Source of the DNA: 20CM-2-55-15 sp964633285 | GTDB lineage: Bacteria > Acidobacteriota > Terriglobia > 20CM-2-55-15 | Assembly (NCBI GenBank): GCA_964633285.1 | Contig: CAZWGA010000004.1 | Span: forward strand, 104,391-168,390 | DNA length: 64,000 nt | Direction: 5' to 3' | Shown: piece by piece, positions 36,038 to 43,567 of the stretch | Numbering within the stretch: the stretch's first letter is position 1 | Layout: every line of letters begins with the position of its first letter | Notes under the pieces: model-generated | The model's database searches: none | What the model saw: only the letters and a program-made list of their open reading frames with translations | Told to the model about the DNA's origin: nothing | Made by a program: the position numbers and the translations under genes

Positions 36038-37047
36038 ACGGAAAATTTCGAAATCGGCTGAGCATTGCCGCCAGCTACTTCCGCCACAAAGCGGTCGTCA
36101 CCGGCGGGCCGATCGAAATCACGCTTGAAAGCACTGCCAAGTGCAATCTGTACTGCCCGATGTGTCCGCGCCACATCTATACGTTCGACAACGAGAATAT
36201 GGACCTGGAGCTGTATCGGAAAATCGTCCAGGACTGCCGGGATTATGTGGAGTTCATCTGGCCTTACGGCATCGGCGAACCGATGATCCATCCGAACATT
36301 TTCGAAATGATTCGGATCACGCGCGACGCGGGAATCCGAACCGGAATGTCGACGAATGCCACCTTGCTCGATGAACGCCGCGCTGAACAACTGCTCGATT
36401 CGGGTCTGGACTATGTGATTCTTGCTTTCGATGGCGCTTCAAAAGAGACGTATGAAAAGTACCGAACGGGCGCGACGTTTGAAAAAACGAGAGAGAACAT
36501 TCTGGGATTTCTGGAAAGAAAACTCGCGCGCAAGTCGTCGATGTACGTTGTGCTGCAGATGGTCCTGTTAAAAGAAAACACGCACGAGATTGATGCGTAT
36601 CGAAAACTGTGGTCGGTACCCGGAGTCGATGAGATTCGGTTCAAGCGTGATGAAATTCAAATCGATGGTTCAAAGATTCCGAATGTTGAGTTCCACACTC
36701 GGCGCCGCAATCCTTGCCATTTGCTCTGGCGCGGACCGCTTTATGTACGCTATGACGGCCTGGCTTATCCGTGCTGCTACATGTATGACGAGCCGCCGGT
36801 CGGGGACCTGAAGAAACAATCGGTGATGGAAGTCTGGAACTCCGAGAGCATGGTGGCTCTTCGTGAAGCTCACATTAAAGGCGATATCTCCGCCTATCCC
36901 ATTTGCCAGACTTGCCAGGCCGCACGGCCTTCACTTCCCGCAATGTATGGCAGTCTCATGCTCAATAGCCTTACGGTGCGCAAGGCTGTCCCTGCCATGG
37001 AAAAACTCGCGAAGTTCTACAACATCGGCATCTTCGAAAAAACGTAA
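36034..37047 (+). CDS. Radical SAM/SPASM-type protein
   Basis: 337 residues. The Fe-S motif CNLYCPMC (CxxxCxxC) lies near residue 35, followed by a TIM-barrel pattern (GIGEPMIHP, STNATLLDE, LDYVILAFDGASKETYEKYR). The C-terminal part holds a SPASM-type auxiliary cluster region (CCYMYDEPPVGDLKKQSVMEVWNSE, CQTCQ). Such enzymes modify peptides or small molecules and need a partner; the product is unknown. It is coupled to the methyltransferase upstream. The stop codon TAA at 37045-37047 is the beginning of a 32-base perfect inverted repeat. Confidence 0.88.
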   Translation: MNGKFRNRLSIAASYFRHKAVVTGGPIEITLESTAKCNLYCPMCPRHIYTFDNENMDLELYRKIVQDCRDYVEFIWPYGIGEPMIHPNIFEMIRITRDAGIRTGMSTNATLLDERRAEQLLDSGLDYVILAFDGASKETYEKYRTGATFEKTRENILGFLERKLARKSSMYVVLQMVLLKENTHEIDAYRKLWSVPGVDEIRFKRDEIQIDGSKIPNVEFHTRRRNPCHLLWRGPLYVRYDGLAYPCCYMYDEPPVGDLKKQSVMEVWNSESMVALREAHIKGDISAYPICQTCQAARPSLPAMYGSLMLNSLTVRKAVPAMEKLAKFYNIGIFEKT

Positions 37048-37112
37048 TTCGGTGTCAGAGGCCTAAATCACCCAAACAAATTTGGGTGATTTAGGCCTCT
37101 GACACCGAATTA
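37045..37112. repeat. Perfect inverted repeat (32-base arms) between two convergent stop codons
   Basis: Arms 37045-37076 and 37081-37112 are exactly complementary around a 4-base loop (CAAA). The left end is the TAA of the plus-strand radical SAM gene and the right end is the TAA (on minus) of the unknown 140-residue protein. The arm sequence contains GGTGTCAGAGGCC and AAATCACCC and aligns without gaps to the repeat after lon. It lacks a U-tract, though a two-way terminator function by stem alone is possible. Confidence 0.95.
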
Positions 37113-37532
37113 TCCCCGGAAGTGGAGTTCAAGGAGCATGAAAGCCATTCCTTCGGGGACTACTGTGAGGGACAGAAAGGCCGAGCCGAGAAAGCGGCGG
37201 AGATCATCGATGGTTTCATGATCGATGCGATCGATGCGCAAGGTCAAACGATGCAGGCCCTTTTCCGAGACCAGTTCGCATTCGTGGGCATGCACTTTCT
37301 TGATGAGGAAATGAAGTTTCTCGAGAAAACTTTCGTACGTTAATTCAGGACGCATTCGGGCGAGAGCTTCACGTGGAAGCCAGCAGCGTTTATCGTTGGA
37401 ATACAGGATTTTGAAGTTGCTGCGTTTGATTTCGATGACCAGCCCCAGTTCTTCCGGGAGTTGAAGCTGGTCCCGATAATACTTCGACCGGCAGTAGACG
37501 AAATCACCGGCCTGGATTGAAGCGGCCTTCAC
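37110..37532 (-). CDS. Protein of unknown function coupled to the rhodanese-E1 gene
   Basis: 140 residues from a GTG at 37532 that overlaps the moeB/thiF-like stop as GTGA. No family is recognised. The N-terminal half has a beta-barrel-like look (AGDFVYCRSKYYRDQLQLPEELGLVIEIK), perhaps a small OB- or SH3-like domain (guess). The C-terminal half has helices with conserved charged residues (ESFLEKLHFLIKKVHAHECELV) and a closing beta part. There is no signal peptide. The stop TAA is the outer base of the inverted repeat at 37045. Tight coupling suggests a role with the E1-like enzyme. Confidence 0.7.
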   Translation of the reverse strand: MKAASIQAGDFVYCRSKYYRDQLQLPEELGLVIEIKRSNFKILYSNDKRCWLPREALARMRPELTYESFLEKLHFLIKKVHAHECELVSEKGLHRLTLRIDRIDHETIDDLRRFLGSAFLSLTVVPEGMAFMLLELHFRG

Positions 37533-38707
37533 CCTCGAGTCGCAGAGGCCTGTACGGAACAGACGAATTCCGGAATCGACGCCAGATCAATACGCGCATT
37601 CTGTCCGCAGGTCAGGCATTCCGGGCGACGCCGTATTTTGAATTTCCGGAACGACATTTCGAGCGCATCGTAAAGCAACAGGCTGCCCACCAATGGAGTT
37701 CCGATTTTCAGCAACACCTTGATGACTTCGGTCGCCTGTATCAATCCAACCACGCCGGGTAGTACGCCCAGAACGCCGGCTTCATCGCAACTCGGCGCCA
37801 GTTCCGGCGGAGTTGCTTCAGGAAAGAGGCAGCGGTAGCAGGGACCTTCATAAGGAACGAACGTGGACGCCTGTCCATCGAATCGCAGAATCGCTCCATA
37901 GGCCACGGGCTTCCTAAGAAGATGCGCCGCATCATTCACCATGTATGCGGTAGTGAAATTATCGGAGCCGCTGACGACCACATCGTAGTCCGCCATGATG
38001 TCGAGGATATTTGATGCATCGAGATGGACCGTGTGTGAACGTACTTTCACGTCGGGATTGACTTCAAACAATGTCCTTCGCGCGGAATCCACTTTCGGCA
38101 TTCCGACCGAAGAAGTCCAATGGAGGATCTGCCGTTGCAGATTCGACTCATCGACCACGTCGTAATCCACGAGCCCGATCGTTCCGACTCCCGAAGCCGC
38201 AAGATATACACCCGCAGGCGAGCCCAGGCCGCCGGCGCCCACAAGCAGTACCTTGCTCTTCAGCAGCTTCAATTGACCTTGTTCTCCGACCTCGGGAATC
38301 CGCAGATGCCGGCTGTATCGCGCCATCTGGTCTTTGCCCACTTTTTCCGGCGTCACAAACGGCATCCCGTTGTTTTTCCATTCGTTGAAGCCGCCGCGCA
38401 TCGAGCAGACGTTGGTGTAGCCCAGATCCTGAAGTGTCTTTGCTGCCAGCGCCGACCGTGTGCCGCCCGCGCAATAAACGACGATGGGCTGACTTTTGTC
38501 TGTCAAAGTTTTGTCGGCTCGGATTTCGAGGAATCCTCGAGGAAGAAAAATGGCTTTATCCAGATGGCCTTGTTCCCATTCGTCGCCTTCGCGAACATCA
38601 AGAAGCGTAAAACCGTTCTCCGGGTTCAACTTGTCGCGAACATCCTGAACCGATACTTCCTTAATCTGTTTCTTCGCCTGGCCGAGTATCTCTTGAAAAT
38701 CGCTCAT
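37529..38707 (-). CDS. moeB: Rhodanese-E1 fusion (MoeB/ThiF-type adenylyltransferase)
   Basis: 392 residues. An N-terminal rhodanese domain (about 15-115) has the persulfide Cys in VVYCAGGTRSA. A ThiF/MoeB domain follows: ARYSRHLRIPEVGEQGQ, VLLVGAGGLGSP, DYDVVDESNLQRQ and ASGSDNF-like VSGSDNFTTAY. Paired CxxC motifs (CYRC and CLTC) fit the structural zinc site. It activates a ubiquitin-like sulfur carrier (MoaD or ThiS type) and delivers sulfur. The usual fusion has rhodanese at the C-terminus; here it comes first. No MoaD/ThiS gene is in the window. AGGG lies before the ATG. Confidence 0.92.
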   Translation of the reverse strand: MSDFQEILGQAKKQIKEVSVQDVRDKLNPENGFTLLDVREGDEWEQGHLDKAIFLPRGFLEIRADKTLTDKSQPIVVYCAGGTRSALAAKTLQDLGYTNVCSMRGGFNEWKNNGMPFVTPEKVGKDQMARYSRHLRIPEVGEQGQLKLLKSKVLLVGAGGLGSPAGVYLAASGVGTIGLVDYDVVDESNLQRQILHWTSSVGMPKVDSARRTLFEVNPDVKVRSHTVHLDASNILDIMADYDVVVSGSDNFTTAYMVNDAAHLLRKPVAYGAILRFDGQASTFVPYEGPCYRCLFPEATPPELAPSCDEAGVLGVLPGVVGLIQATEVIKVLLKIGTPLVGSLLLYDALEMSFRKFKIRRRPECLTCGQNARIDLASIPEFVCSVQASATRG

Positions 38708-38770
38708 CGTTATCCCTACTTCATCAAGTTAGTAAAGGTTGAATATACGCGAAGTGGCCGGACCTGTCGA

Positions 38771-39403
38771 CTACCAGCGGGAATCCCCGCGCTTCCGAAG
38801 ATCATCCAGAACGCCCTGCATGCGGTCATGGAGGTCGCGAAGGTGCGCTTCGGAGGCATCCGGCGGGACCCAAATAGGAGCGGCCTTCAATACAACGGCC
38901 CTGGTAAACGGCAGGGGGATTTGAAATTCATCCCAGCTTCGAAGCTGGATTTTGTGCTGCATTGTAATATGAAAGCAAAAGATTGCCGACCCCGTCTTCA
39001 ACGCCAGCAGGACCGGGCCCTGCTTGGCGACATACCGCGGGCCACGGGGCCCGTCAATCGTGAATGCCGCATCCCGGCCATGCCGGATTTCACGCGCCAT
39101 CTCGGCCAGCGCCCGGAACCCGCCCCGGGAGCTGGAACCACGCGCCGCGCCATAGCCGAACCGTTGAATGCATTGGGCGATCGCTTCACCGTCGCGGTTC
39201 ATGCTTGTCATGACAACGATGCCCCTGTGGCGCCAATAGTAGGTTGCCGGAAAGATCCGTCCATGCCAGAACGTGAAGATCGCGCGATGACCCGATTTAT
39301 AGATCTCCTCGAGATACGCATCGCCTTCCGATTCCCAACGAACGGTTCGGCCGATGATGTTGATGACGAAGAATCCTATCCAACCAATCAGCCAGGCTTT
39401 CAC
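38771..39403 (-). CDS. DUF374 lysophospholipid acyltransferase-like protein
   Basis: 210 residues. A hydrophobic N-terminal segment is followed by FTFWHGRIFPATYY, the His-containing equivalent of the PlsC HxxxxD motif in DUF374 members. MTSMNRDGEAIAQCIQRFGYGAARGSSSRGG and FTIDGPRGPRYVAKQGPVLLALKTG are the other conserved blocks. DUF374 proteins are related to lipid A and phospholipid acyltransferases; the donor and acceptor are unknown here. The gene is followed by a 63-base gap and then the rhodanese-E1 gene on the same strand. Confidence 0.87.
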   Translation of the reverse strand: MKAWLIGWIGFFVINIIGRTVRWESEGDAYLEEIYKSGHRAIFTFWHGRIFPATYYWRHRGIVVMTSMNRDGEAIAQCIQRFGYGAARGSSSRGGFRALAEMAREIRHGRDAAFTIDGPRGPRYVAKQGPVLLALKTGSAIFCFHITMQHKIQLRSWDEFQIPLPFTRAVVLKAAPIWVPPDASEAHLRDLHDRMQGVLDDLRKRGDSRW

Positions 39404-39430
39404 TGCTTCACTGTAAAAGTTTTTGCGGAA

Positions 39431-39769
39431 TTACACGGACTTTGCAGATTTCAAAGGCGATTTGCGGGAGAATCTGGTTTCAGAATCTTCCAGCAATTTC
39501 ACCATTTCTTCGCGGCATTTCCGGCGGCGGATGCCGATCTCGTCCACAAGCCAGAACCGAGAGGCCTCTGCGAGAATCTGTTCGTATGAAGGAAATCCTA
39601 TCGAGCTGCCGATCTTTTCAGGTTCCACGTAATGAGGGCTTTTCATGAGGACGCGGCCGTTGAAGATCATCAGGCTTCCGAACAAAGGTGCGTCAATCGT
39701 GATCAATGTGTTGGATCGATCGGTGAACAGCCGAAGTTTATCGAGAGTAAGTTCGGAAAGTTCGACCAT
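39431..39769 (-). CDS. Small protein of unknown function
   Basis: 112 residues from the ATG at 39769, which has GGAGG about six bases upstream; the TTG at 39772 has no such site. The sequence (TLITIDAPLFGSLMIFNGRVLMKSPHYVEPEKIG, later RFWLVDEIGIRRRKCREEMVKLLED) looks like a compact alpha/beta protein with no signal peptide or membrane segment. I recognise no family. It ends 27 bases before the start of the DUF374 gene on the same strand, so the two may be co-transcribed. Confidence 0.6.
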   Translation of the reverse strand: MVELSELTLDKLRLFTDRSNTLITIDAPLFGSLMIFNGRVLMKSPHYVEPEKIGSSIGFPSYEQILAEASRFWLVDEIGIRRRKCREEMVKLLEDSETRFSRKSPLKSAKSV

Positions 39770-39901
39770 CAAGGCCTCCGCACAAACCCCGAAAGCATAA
39801 ACAAATTCAGCCGCAAAACTAAACGTTTATTTCATCGCACGCGTCTAACCGATTCACGTTTGGAATTTGAAATGCTCAGTCGTTCATGGAGGTTAATCGA
39901 G

Positions 39902-40060
39902 ATGACTTGTCCAGGATGTGGCAACGAGAATGAAATGGCTTATTCGGTTCTTTCCAATGGATTGGTTTGCCTTGAAGCCGGCTGCGGATTCGAAGTCGAA
40001 ATAGAGCCTCTGGCGGCTCACGAGATCCTTGAAACCGAGGAAGAATTGGTGTGTTGTTAG
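39902..40060 (+). CDS. Small zinc-ribbon protein
   Basis: 52 residues from the ATG at 39902, with GGAGG (39888-39892) about nine bases upstream; there is also a start in another frame at 39886 that leads nowhere. CPGCGNENEM gives the first CxxC and CLEAGCGFEVE gives a C-x4-C, fitting a short zinc ribbon, and two more cysteines end the protein. Function unknown; such proteins can bind nucleic acid or RNA polymerase. A GTG that follows within four bases starts a HAD phosphatase, so the two genes are probably co-transcribed. Confidence 0.62.
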   Translation: MTCPGCGNENEMAYSVLSNGLVCLEAGCGFEVEIEPLAAHEILETEEELVCC

Positions 40061-40063
40061 GGA

Positions 40064-40759
40064 GTGAAACTTCTCCTATTCGACATCGATCAAACACTCA
40101 TCAATACGGGGGGCGCGGGTTTACGCGCGCTCGATCGTGCCTGTTTCAAACTCTTTGGGGTCACCAAAGCCATGGATGGAATCAGTCCGCATGGCAAAAC
40201 CGATCCCGCCATCGCTCGTGAAATCCTTCGCGTTCGCCTCGGAAAGGACTCGAACTCGGTTCAAAACCATATCGAATCGATTCTCGAATCCTATCTTTTT
40301 TTCCTGAAAGACGAAGTCCAGCAATCCCCGGCATATCGAATTCTGCCCGGAATTCTGCCGGTTCTGGATGAGATGCGTGCAAGAAAGGACGTCATTCTCG
40401 GATTGGCGACCGGAAACATCGAACTGGGAGCACGGGTGAAGCTGAACCGCGGTGGACTCAATCCGTATTTTCGGTTCGGCGGTTTCGGTTCGGATTCGGA
40501 AGACCGGGCGGAGTTGGTTCGAAAGGGAGCAGAGAAGGCGTCCACTCCAAACGGAGCTCAGATCGGCGCCATGGAGACATTCGTCATTGGCGACACGCCG
40601 CTGGACATCGAGGCGGGTCACCGTGCGGGTTTCAAAACCGTGGGTGTCGGAACGGGCAGCTATTCCGCGGATCAACTCAGGGCTGCAGGCGCGACATTTG
40701 CGATCGACGACTTCAACACGGGCCGCGATTACTTCCTGCGTTCCGTTTTCATCGAATAA
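40064..40759 (+). CDS. HAD-superfamily phosphatase
   Basis: 231 residues from a GTG at 40064 with AGGGA directly in front of it. The motif I is FDIDQTLINTGG, motif II LGLATGNIE, and the acidic motif IV is VIGDTPLDIEAG, the standard subclass IA pattern (Gph-like). Unlike the HAD gene at 32415, both Asp of motif I are present. The substrate is unknown; phosphoglycolate is a possible one. The final 31 bases overlap the 3' end of the convergent cyclophilin gene. Confidence 0.85.
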   Translation: MKLLLFDIDQTLINTGGAGLRALDRACFKLFGVTKAMDGISPHGKTDPAIAREILRVRLGKDSNSVQNHIESILESYLFFLKDEVQQSPAYRILPGILPVLDEMRARKDVILGLATGNIELGARVKLNRGGLNPYFRFGGFGSDSEDRAELVRKGAEKASTPNGAQIGAMETFVIGDTPLDIEAGHRAGFKTVGVGTGSYSADQLRAAGATFAIDDFNTGRDYFLRSVFIE

Positions 40760-41805
40760 ATATCGACACGTTCTTTGGGCCGTTCATTGTCGGCGGGCAC
40801 CGCTGCGATTTTTTCGACGATATCCATGCCTTGAACGACCCGGCCGAACACGGTGTAGGTGCCGTCGAGCGGCGCCTGATCGGCAAGTACGATAAAGAAT
40901 GAAGTCAGCGCGCTATCTATTTCCTCGCCGCGCGCCATTGAAACAATCCCTGCTTTGTGCTTGACGTCATTGATTTCGGCCCGAATCTTCGCGACATACT
41001 TCTGCGCCGCCTGCGGAATGGGTTCGGAACGCGTATTGAGGTCTCCGGCCTGAATCACGAATCCGGGAGCAATACGGTGAAAGGCCGTCTTGTCGTACAC
41101 GCCGAGGGAGGTCAGCCGCAGGAAATGCCGAACATGATTCGGGGCCTTGTCCGGCATCATTTCGATCACGATGTTTCCTTTCGATGTTTCCATGACGACG
41201 CGATACTGCGATAACTCGTCGACCGTCTCTTCACTGAAGGGCGGCGGCGCAGGGAGCGGACGAGGCTGGAGAATCACATTCCGGATTTCGATGCGATCTT
41301 TCGCGATTTGCTTGTCGTCGACGGGCGTGGTTGAAATCTTATCGACCACCCCGATTCCTTCCACCACATGCGCAAACGCGGTGAACTGTCCCGTGAACTG
41401 GGGCTGATCCGTAACGATCAGCAGAAACTCCGATCCCGCGCTGTTCGCGTCGCCTGGAAGCAATGTCGCCGCGACGGTTCCCTGAGAAAACGGGATACTG
41501 CTGAGTTCCGGCTTCAGCCCGAGATTGAAGCCTCCGGTTCCATACTTTGCTCGAGCCTGCGGATTCTTCGTCTCGGGATCGCCTCCCTGAACGATGCCGT
41601 GGCCAACCATGCTGTGAAACGTGGTGCCGGTGTAAAAGCCCGCTCTGGCCAGCTCCACAAACTTGCGGACATGATTCGGCGCCTGTTCGGGATAGAACTC
41701 GATGACGAAGACTCCGGCCGATGTATCAAAGACTGCCTGCAGTTGCTTCAGATCTTCCTGCGGCGGTGAAAACAGCAATACAGCGAGCATGAACAACAGA
41801 TTCAT
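40729..41805 (-). CDS. Tandem cyclophilin-type peptidyl-prolyl isomerase
   Basis: 358 residues from ATG at 41805, with GGAGAGGG before it; a TTG at 41808 is not preferred. A short hydrophobic signal (LLFMLAVLLFSPP) precedes two cyclophilin domains, about residues 25-175 and 195-350. Both have the family order (GTTFHSMVGHGIVQGGD in the first, KTAFHRIAPGFVIQAGD in the second, then NDVKHKAGIVSMARG and SFFIVLADQAPLDGTYTVFGRVVQGMD). The active-site Arg (FHR) is kept only in the second; the first has FHS. So the first may be weak or dead. Probably periplasmic protein folding. Confidence 0.88.
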   Translation of the reverse strand: MNLLFMLAVLLFSPPQEDLKQLQAVFDTSAGVFVIEFYPEQAPNHVRKFVELARAGFYTGTTFHSMVGHGIVQGGDPETKNPQARAKYGTGGFNLGLKPELSSIPFSQGTVAATLLPGDANSAGSEFLLIVTDQPQFTGQFTAFAHVVEGIGVVDKISTTPVDDKQIAKDRIEIRNVILQPRPLPAPPPFSEETVDELSQYRVVMETSKGNIVIEMMPDKAPNHVRHFLRLTSLGVYDKTAFHRIAPGFVIQAGDLNTRSEPIPQAAQKYVAKIRAEINDVKHKAGIVSMARGEEIDSALTSFFIVLADQAPLDGTYTVFGRVVQGMDIVEKIAAVPADNERPKERVDIYSMKTERRK

Positions 41806-41831
41806 CAACCCTCTCCAGAGAGAGATGGATT

Positions 41832-42995
41832 TTATAGCAATTCAGAGCCGCGGCGGATGGAGCTTCCGCCGAATTTCTGTTTGAGTTCATCGACGGTGTG
41901 ACCGAGCTTTTCCTTCACCTCGGATTGCGCAAACAGAGACAGTTGCCGCGGATCGTCGCCATCGCGGCGCAGATCCCCTGCCGAGACGCCGATCAGCCGG
42001 ATTTTCCGATCAAGAGGGAATTGAGCAAAAAGAGAGCGAGCGACAGCCGCGATTTCCTCTCCGGTTTGAAGAAGCGTTGAAAGAGAGTGCTGCCGGGTGT
42101 GGGTCGAAAAATTCGAATAGCGAAGCTTGAGTGTGACCTTGCGCGCTCTCGATCCATCCTTTCGAAGGCGCGCGGCGACCTGATCCGACAAATCCAGAAT
42201 CGTTCGCAAAAGAAAATCGCGATCGTTGGTGTCTTCATCGAACGTTGTTTCACTGCTGATGGATTTCGCGTCCCACCCGGAAACAACCGCTCGCCGGTCG
42301 TTGCCTCGCGATAATTGGTATAAATGCTCACCGAGACTTCCGAGGGATCTCACGAGCGAATCACGCGAGGTGGCCGCAATCTGTCCGATTGTCCGGAATC
42401 CCATTTCATGCAATCGCGCTTCGGTCTTTGGTCCGACGCCCCAAAGGCGCGAAATGGGCAGGTCGCGGAGGAACGTTTCGATCTCGCCTTCCTTCACGAT
42501 GACAAGTCCATCCGGTTTTTTCAGATCGGATGCAATCTTCGCCACGAATTTGTTCGGCGCAAGCCCGACGGATGCGGTCAGCCCCGTGGACTCGCGGATC
42601 TCTTGTTTGATGGATCGCGCGATGTGATCGGGCGCGCCGAGCAGCGCGACTGAACCCGTGATGTCGAGAAACGCCTCGTCAATGCTGAGGGGTTCCACCA
42701 GGTCCGTGAAATGGCTGAAGACGTCCATCACCTGATGCGAGACCTCGGCGTAGCGTTCCATTCTCGGCCGGACGTACACCCCCGACGGACACAATTTCCA
42801 GGCGCGGCTGATCGGCAGCGCCGAACGCACGCCGAACTTTCGCGCTTCGTAGGAGCACGCAGCGACAACACCGCGGCCCGCCCCGCTTTTGGGATCGGCG
42901 CCGACGATGACCGGTTTACCTTTATATTCGGGATGGTCGAGTTGCTCGACGGATGCGTAAAACGCATCCATGTCCACATGAAGGATGGATTGCAT
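41832..42995 (-). CDS. dinB: DNA polymerase IV (Y family)
   Basis: 387 residues. The catalytic acidic residues are in HVDMDAFYASVEQ and SIDEAFLDITG, and the fingers/helix-hairpin part has VGPKTEARLHEMGFRTIGQIA. The C-terminal little-finger domain and a closing clamp-binding-like DPRQLSLFAQ are visible. It performs lesion bypass without proofreading. No SOS box could be made out by eye. It lies between the tandem cyclophilin and the Rrf2 regulator on the same strand, with ten bases between the Rrf2 stop and the dinB start. Confidence 0.94.
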   Translation of the reverse strand: MQSILHVDMDAFYASVEQLDHPEYKGKPVIVGADPKSGAGRGVVAACSYEARKFGVRSALPISRAWKLCPSGVYVRPRMERYAEVSHQVMDVFSHFTDLVEPLSIDEAFLDITGSVALLGAPDHIARSIKQEIRESTGLTASVGLAPNKFVAKIASDLKKPDGLVIVKEGEIETFLRDLPISRLWGVGPKTEARLHEMGFRTIGQIAATSRDSLVRSLGSLGEHLYQLSRGNDRRAVVSGWDAKSISSETTFDEDTNDRDFLLRTILDLSDQVAARLRKDGSRARKVTLKLRYSNFSTHTRQHSLSTLLQTGEEIAAVARSLFAQFPLDRKIRLIGVSAGDLRRDGDDPRQLSLFAQSEVKEKLGHTVDELKQKFGGSSIRRGSELL

Positions 42996-43004
42996 CCGCG
43001 CTCA

Positions 43005-43454
43005 CTAAATGTGATACATGAGCTGTTGCTGATTGGCCCGCGCCCGCCGGACAAGTTCAGCGAAGGTGATGTTGTTCAAAACTCCCGCAATCGCGCGATC
43101 GACTTCGCCCCAGATCGGCTTGAAGTAGCAGGTTCCCTGTTTCCCGCAGTCATCGTCGAAATTCCCGGAGTCCATGCAGGAGAGTTGTACGAACGGGCCG
43201 CTCATCGCGCGAATGACTTCGCCGACGGTGATCTGCTCCGGCGGTCTTGTCAGGGCGTAACCCCCTTCAGTTCCGCGGCGGCTTCTCACCAGATCGACGC
43301 GCTTCAGGATCTGCATGATCTGAAAAAGGAACTTCATCGGAATGCCCTGACGCTGCGCGATGTCCTGCACACGAACCGGAGCCTCGCTGCCGTAATTGAG
43401 CGAGAGCTCCAGTACGGCGGAACAGGCATATTCATCTCTGGCCGAAATCTTCAT
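43005..43454 (-). CDS. Rrf2-family regulator with cysteine cluster
   Basis: 149 residues. The winged helix-turn-helix (about 1-70: YACSAVLELSLNYGSEAPVRVQDIAQRQGIPMKFLFQIM) matches Rrf2 regulators. The part C-terminal to the HTH has three Cys, in SCMDSG, CGKQG and TCYF, with spacings C-x9-C-x5-C, close to the cluster-binding loop of IscR/RsrR/NsrR types, so an Fe-S sensor is likely. It diverges from smc and leaves about 110 bases upstream; the target may be its own gene or dinB downstream (inference). Confidence 0.85.
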   Translation of the reverse strand: MKISARDEYACSAVLELSLNYGSEAPVRVQDIAQRQGIPMKFLFQIMQILKRVDLVRSRRGTEGGYALTRPPEQITVGEVIRAMSGPFVQLSCMDSGNFDDDCGKQGTCYFKPIWGEVDRAIAGVLNNITFAELVRRARANQQQLMYHI

Positions 43455-43567
43455 TTTTCTTAACGTTGGCCTTCCGACGATACCTTATGTGGACCCAATC
43501 TGTCACTCACAGCAGGGAAGCTATATCGCGACAGAAGTGCCGGACTTCTGATAAAACAAAAAAACTC

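Noticed and set aside
38120..39589. 489-codon open frame on plus across the rhodanese-E1 and DUF374 genes
   Set aside because: It crosses two well-supported genes on the other strand and has no recognisable domain.
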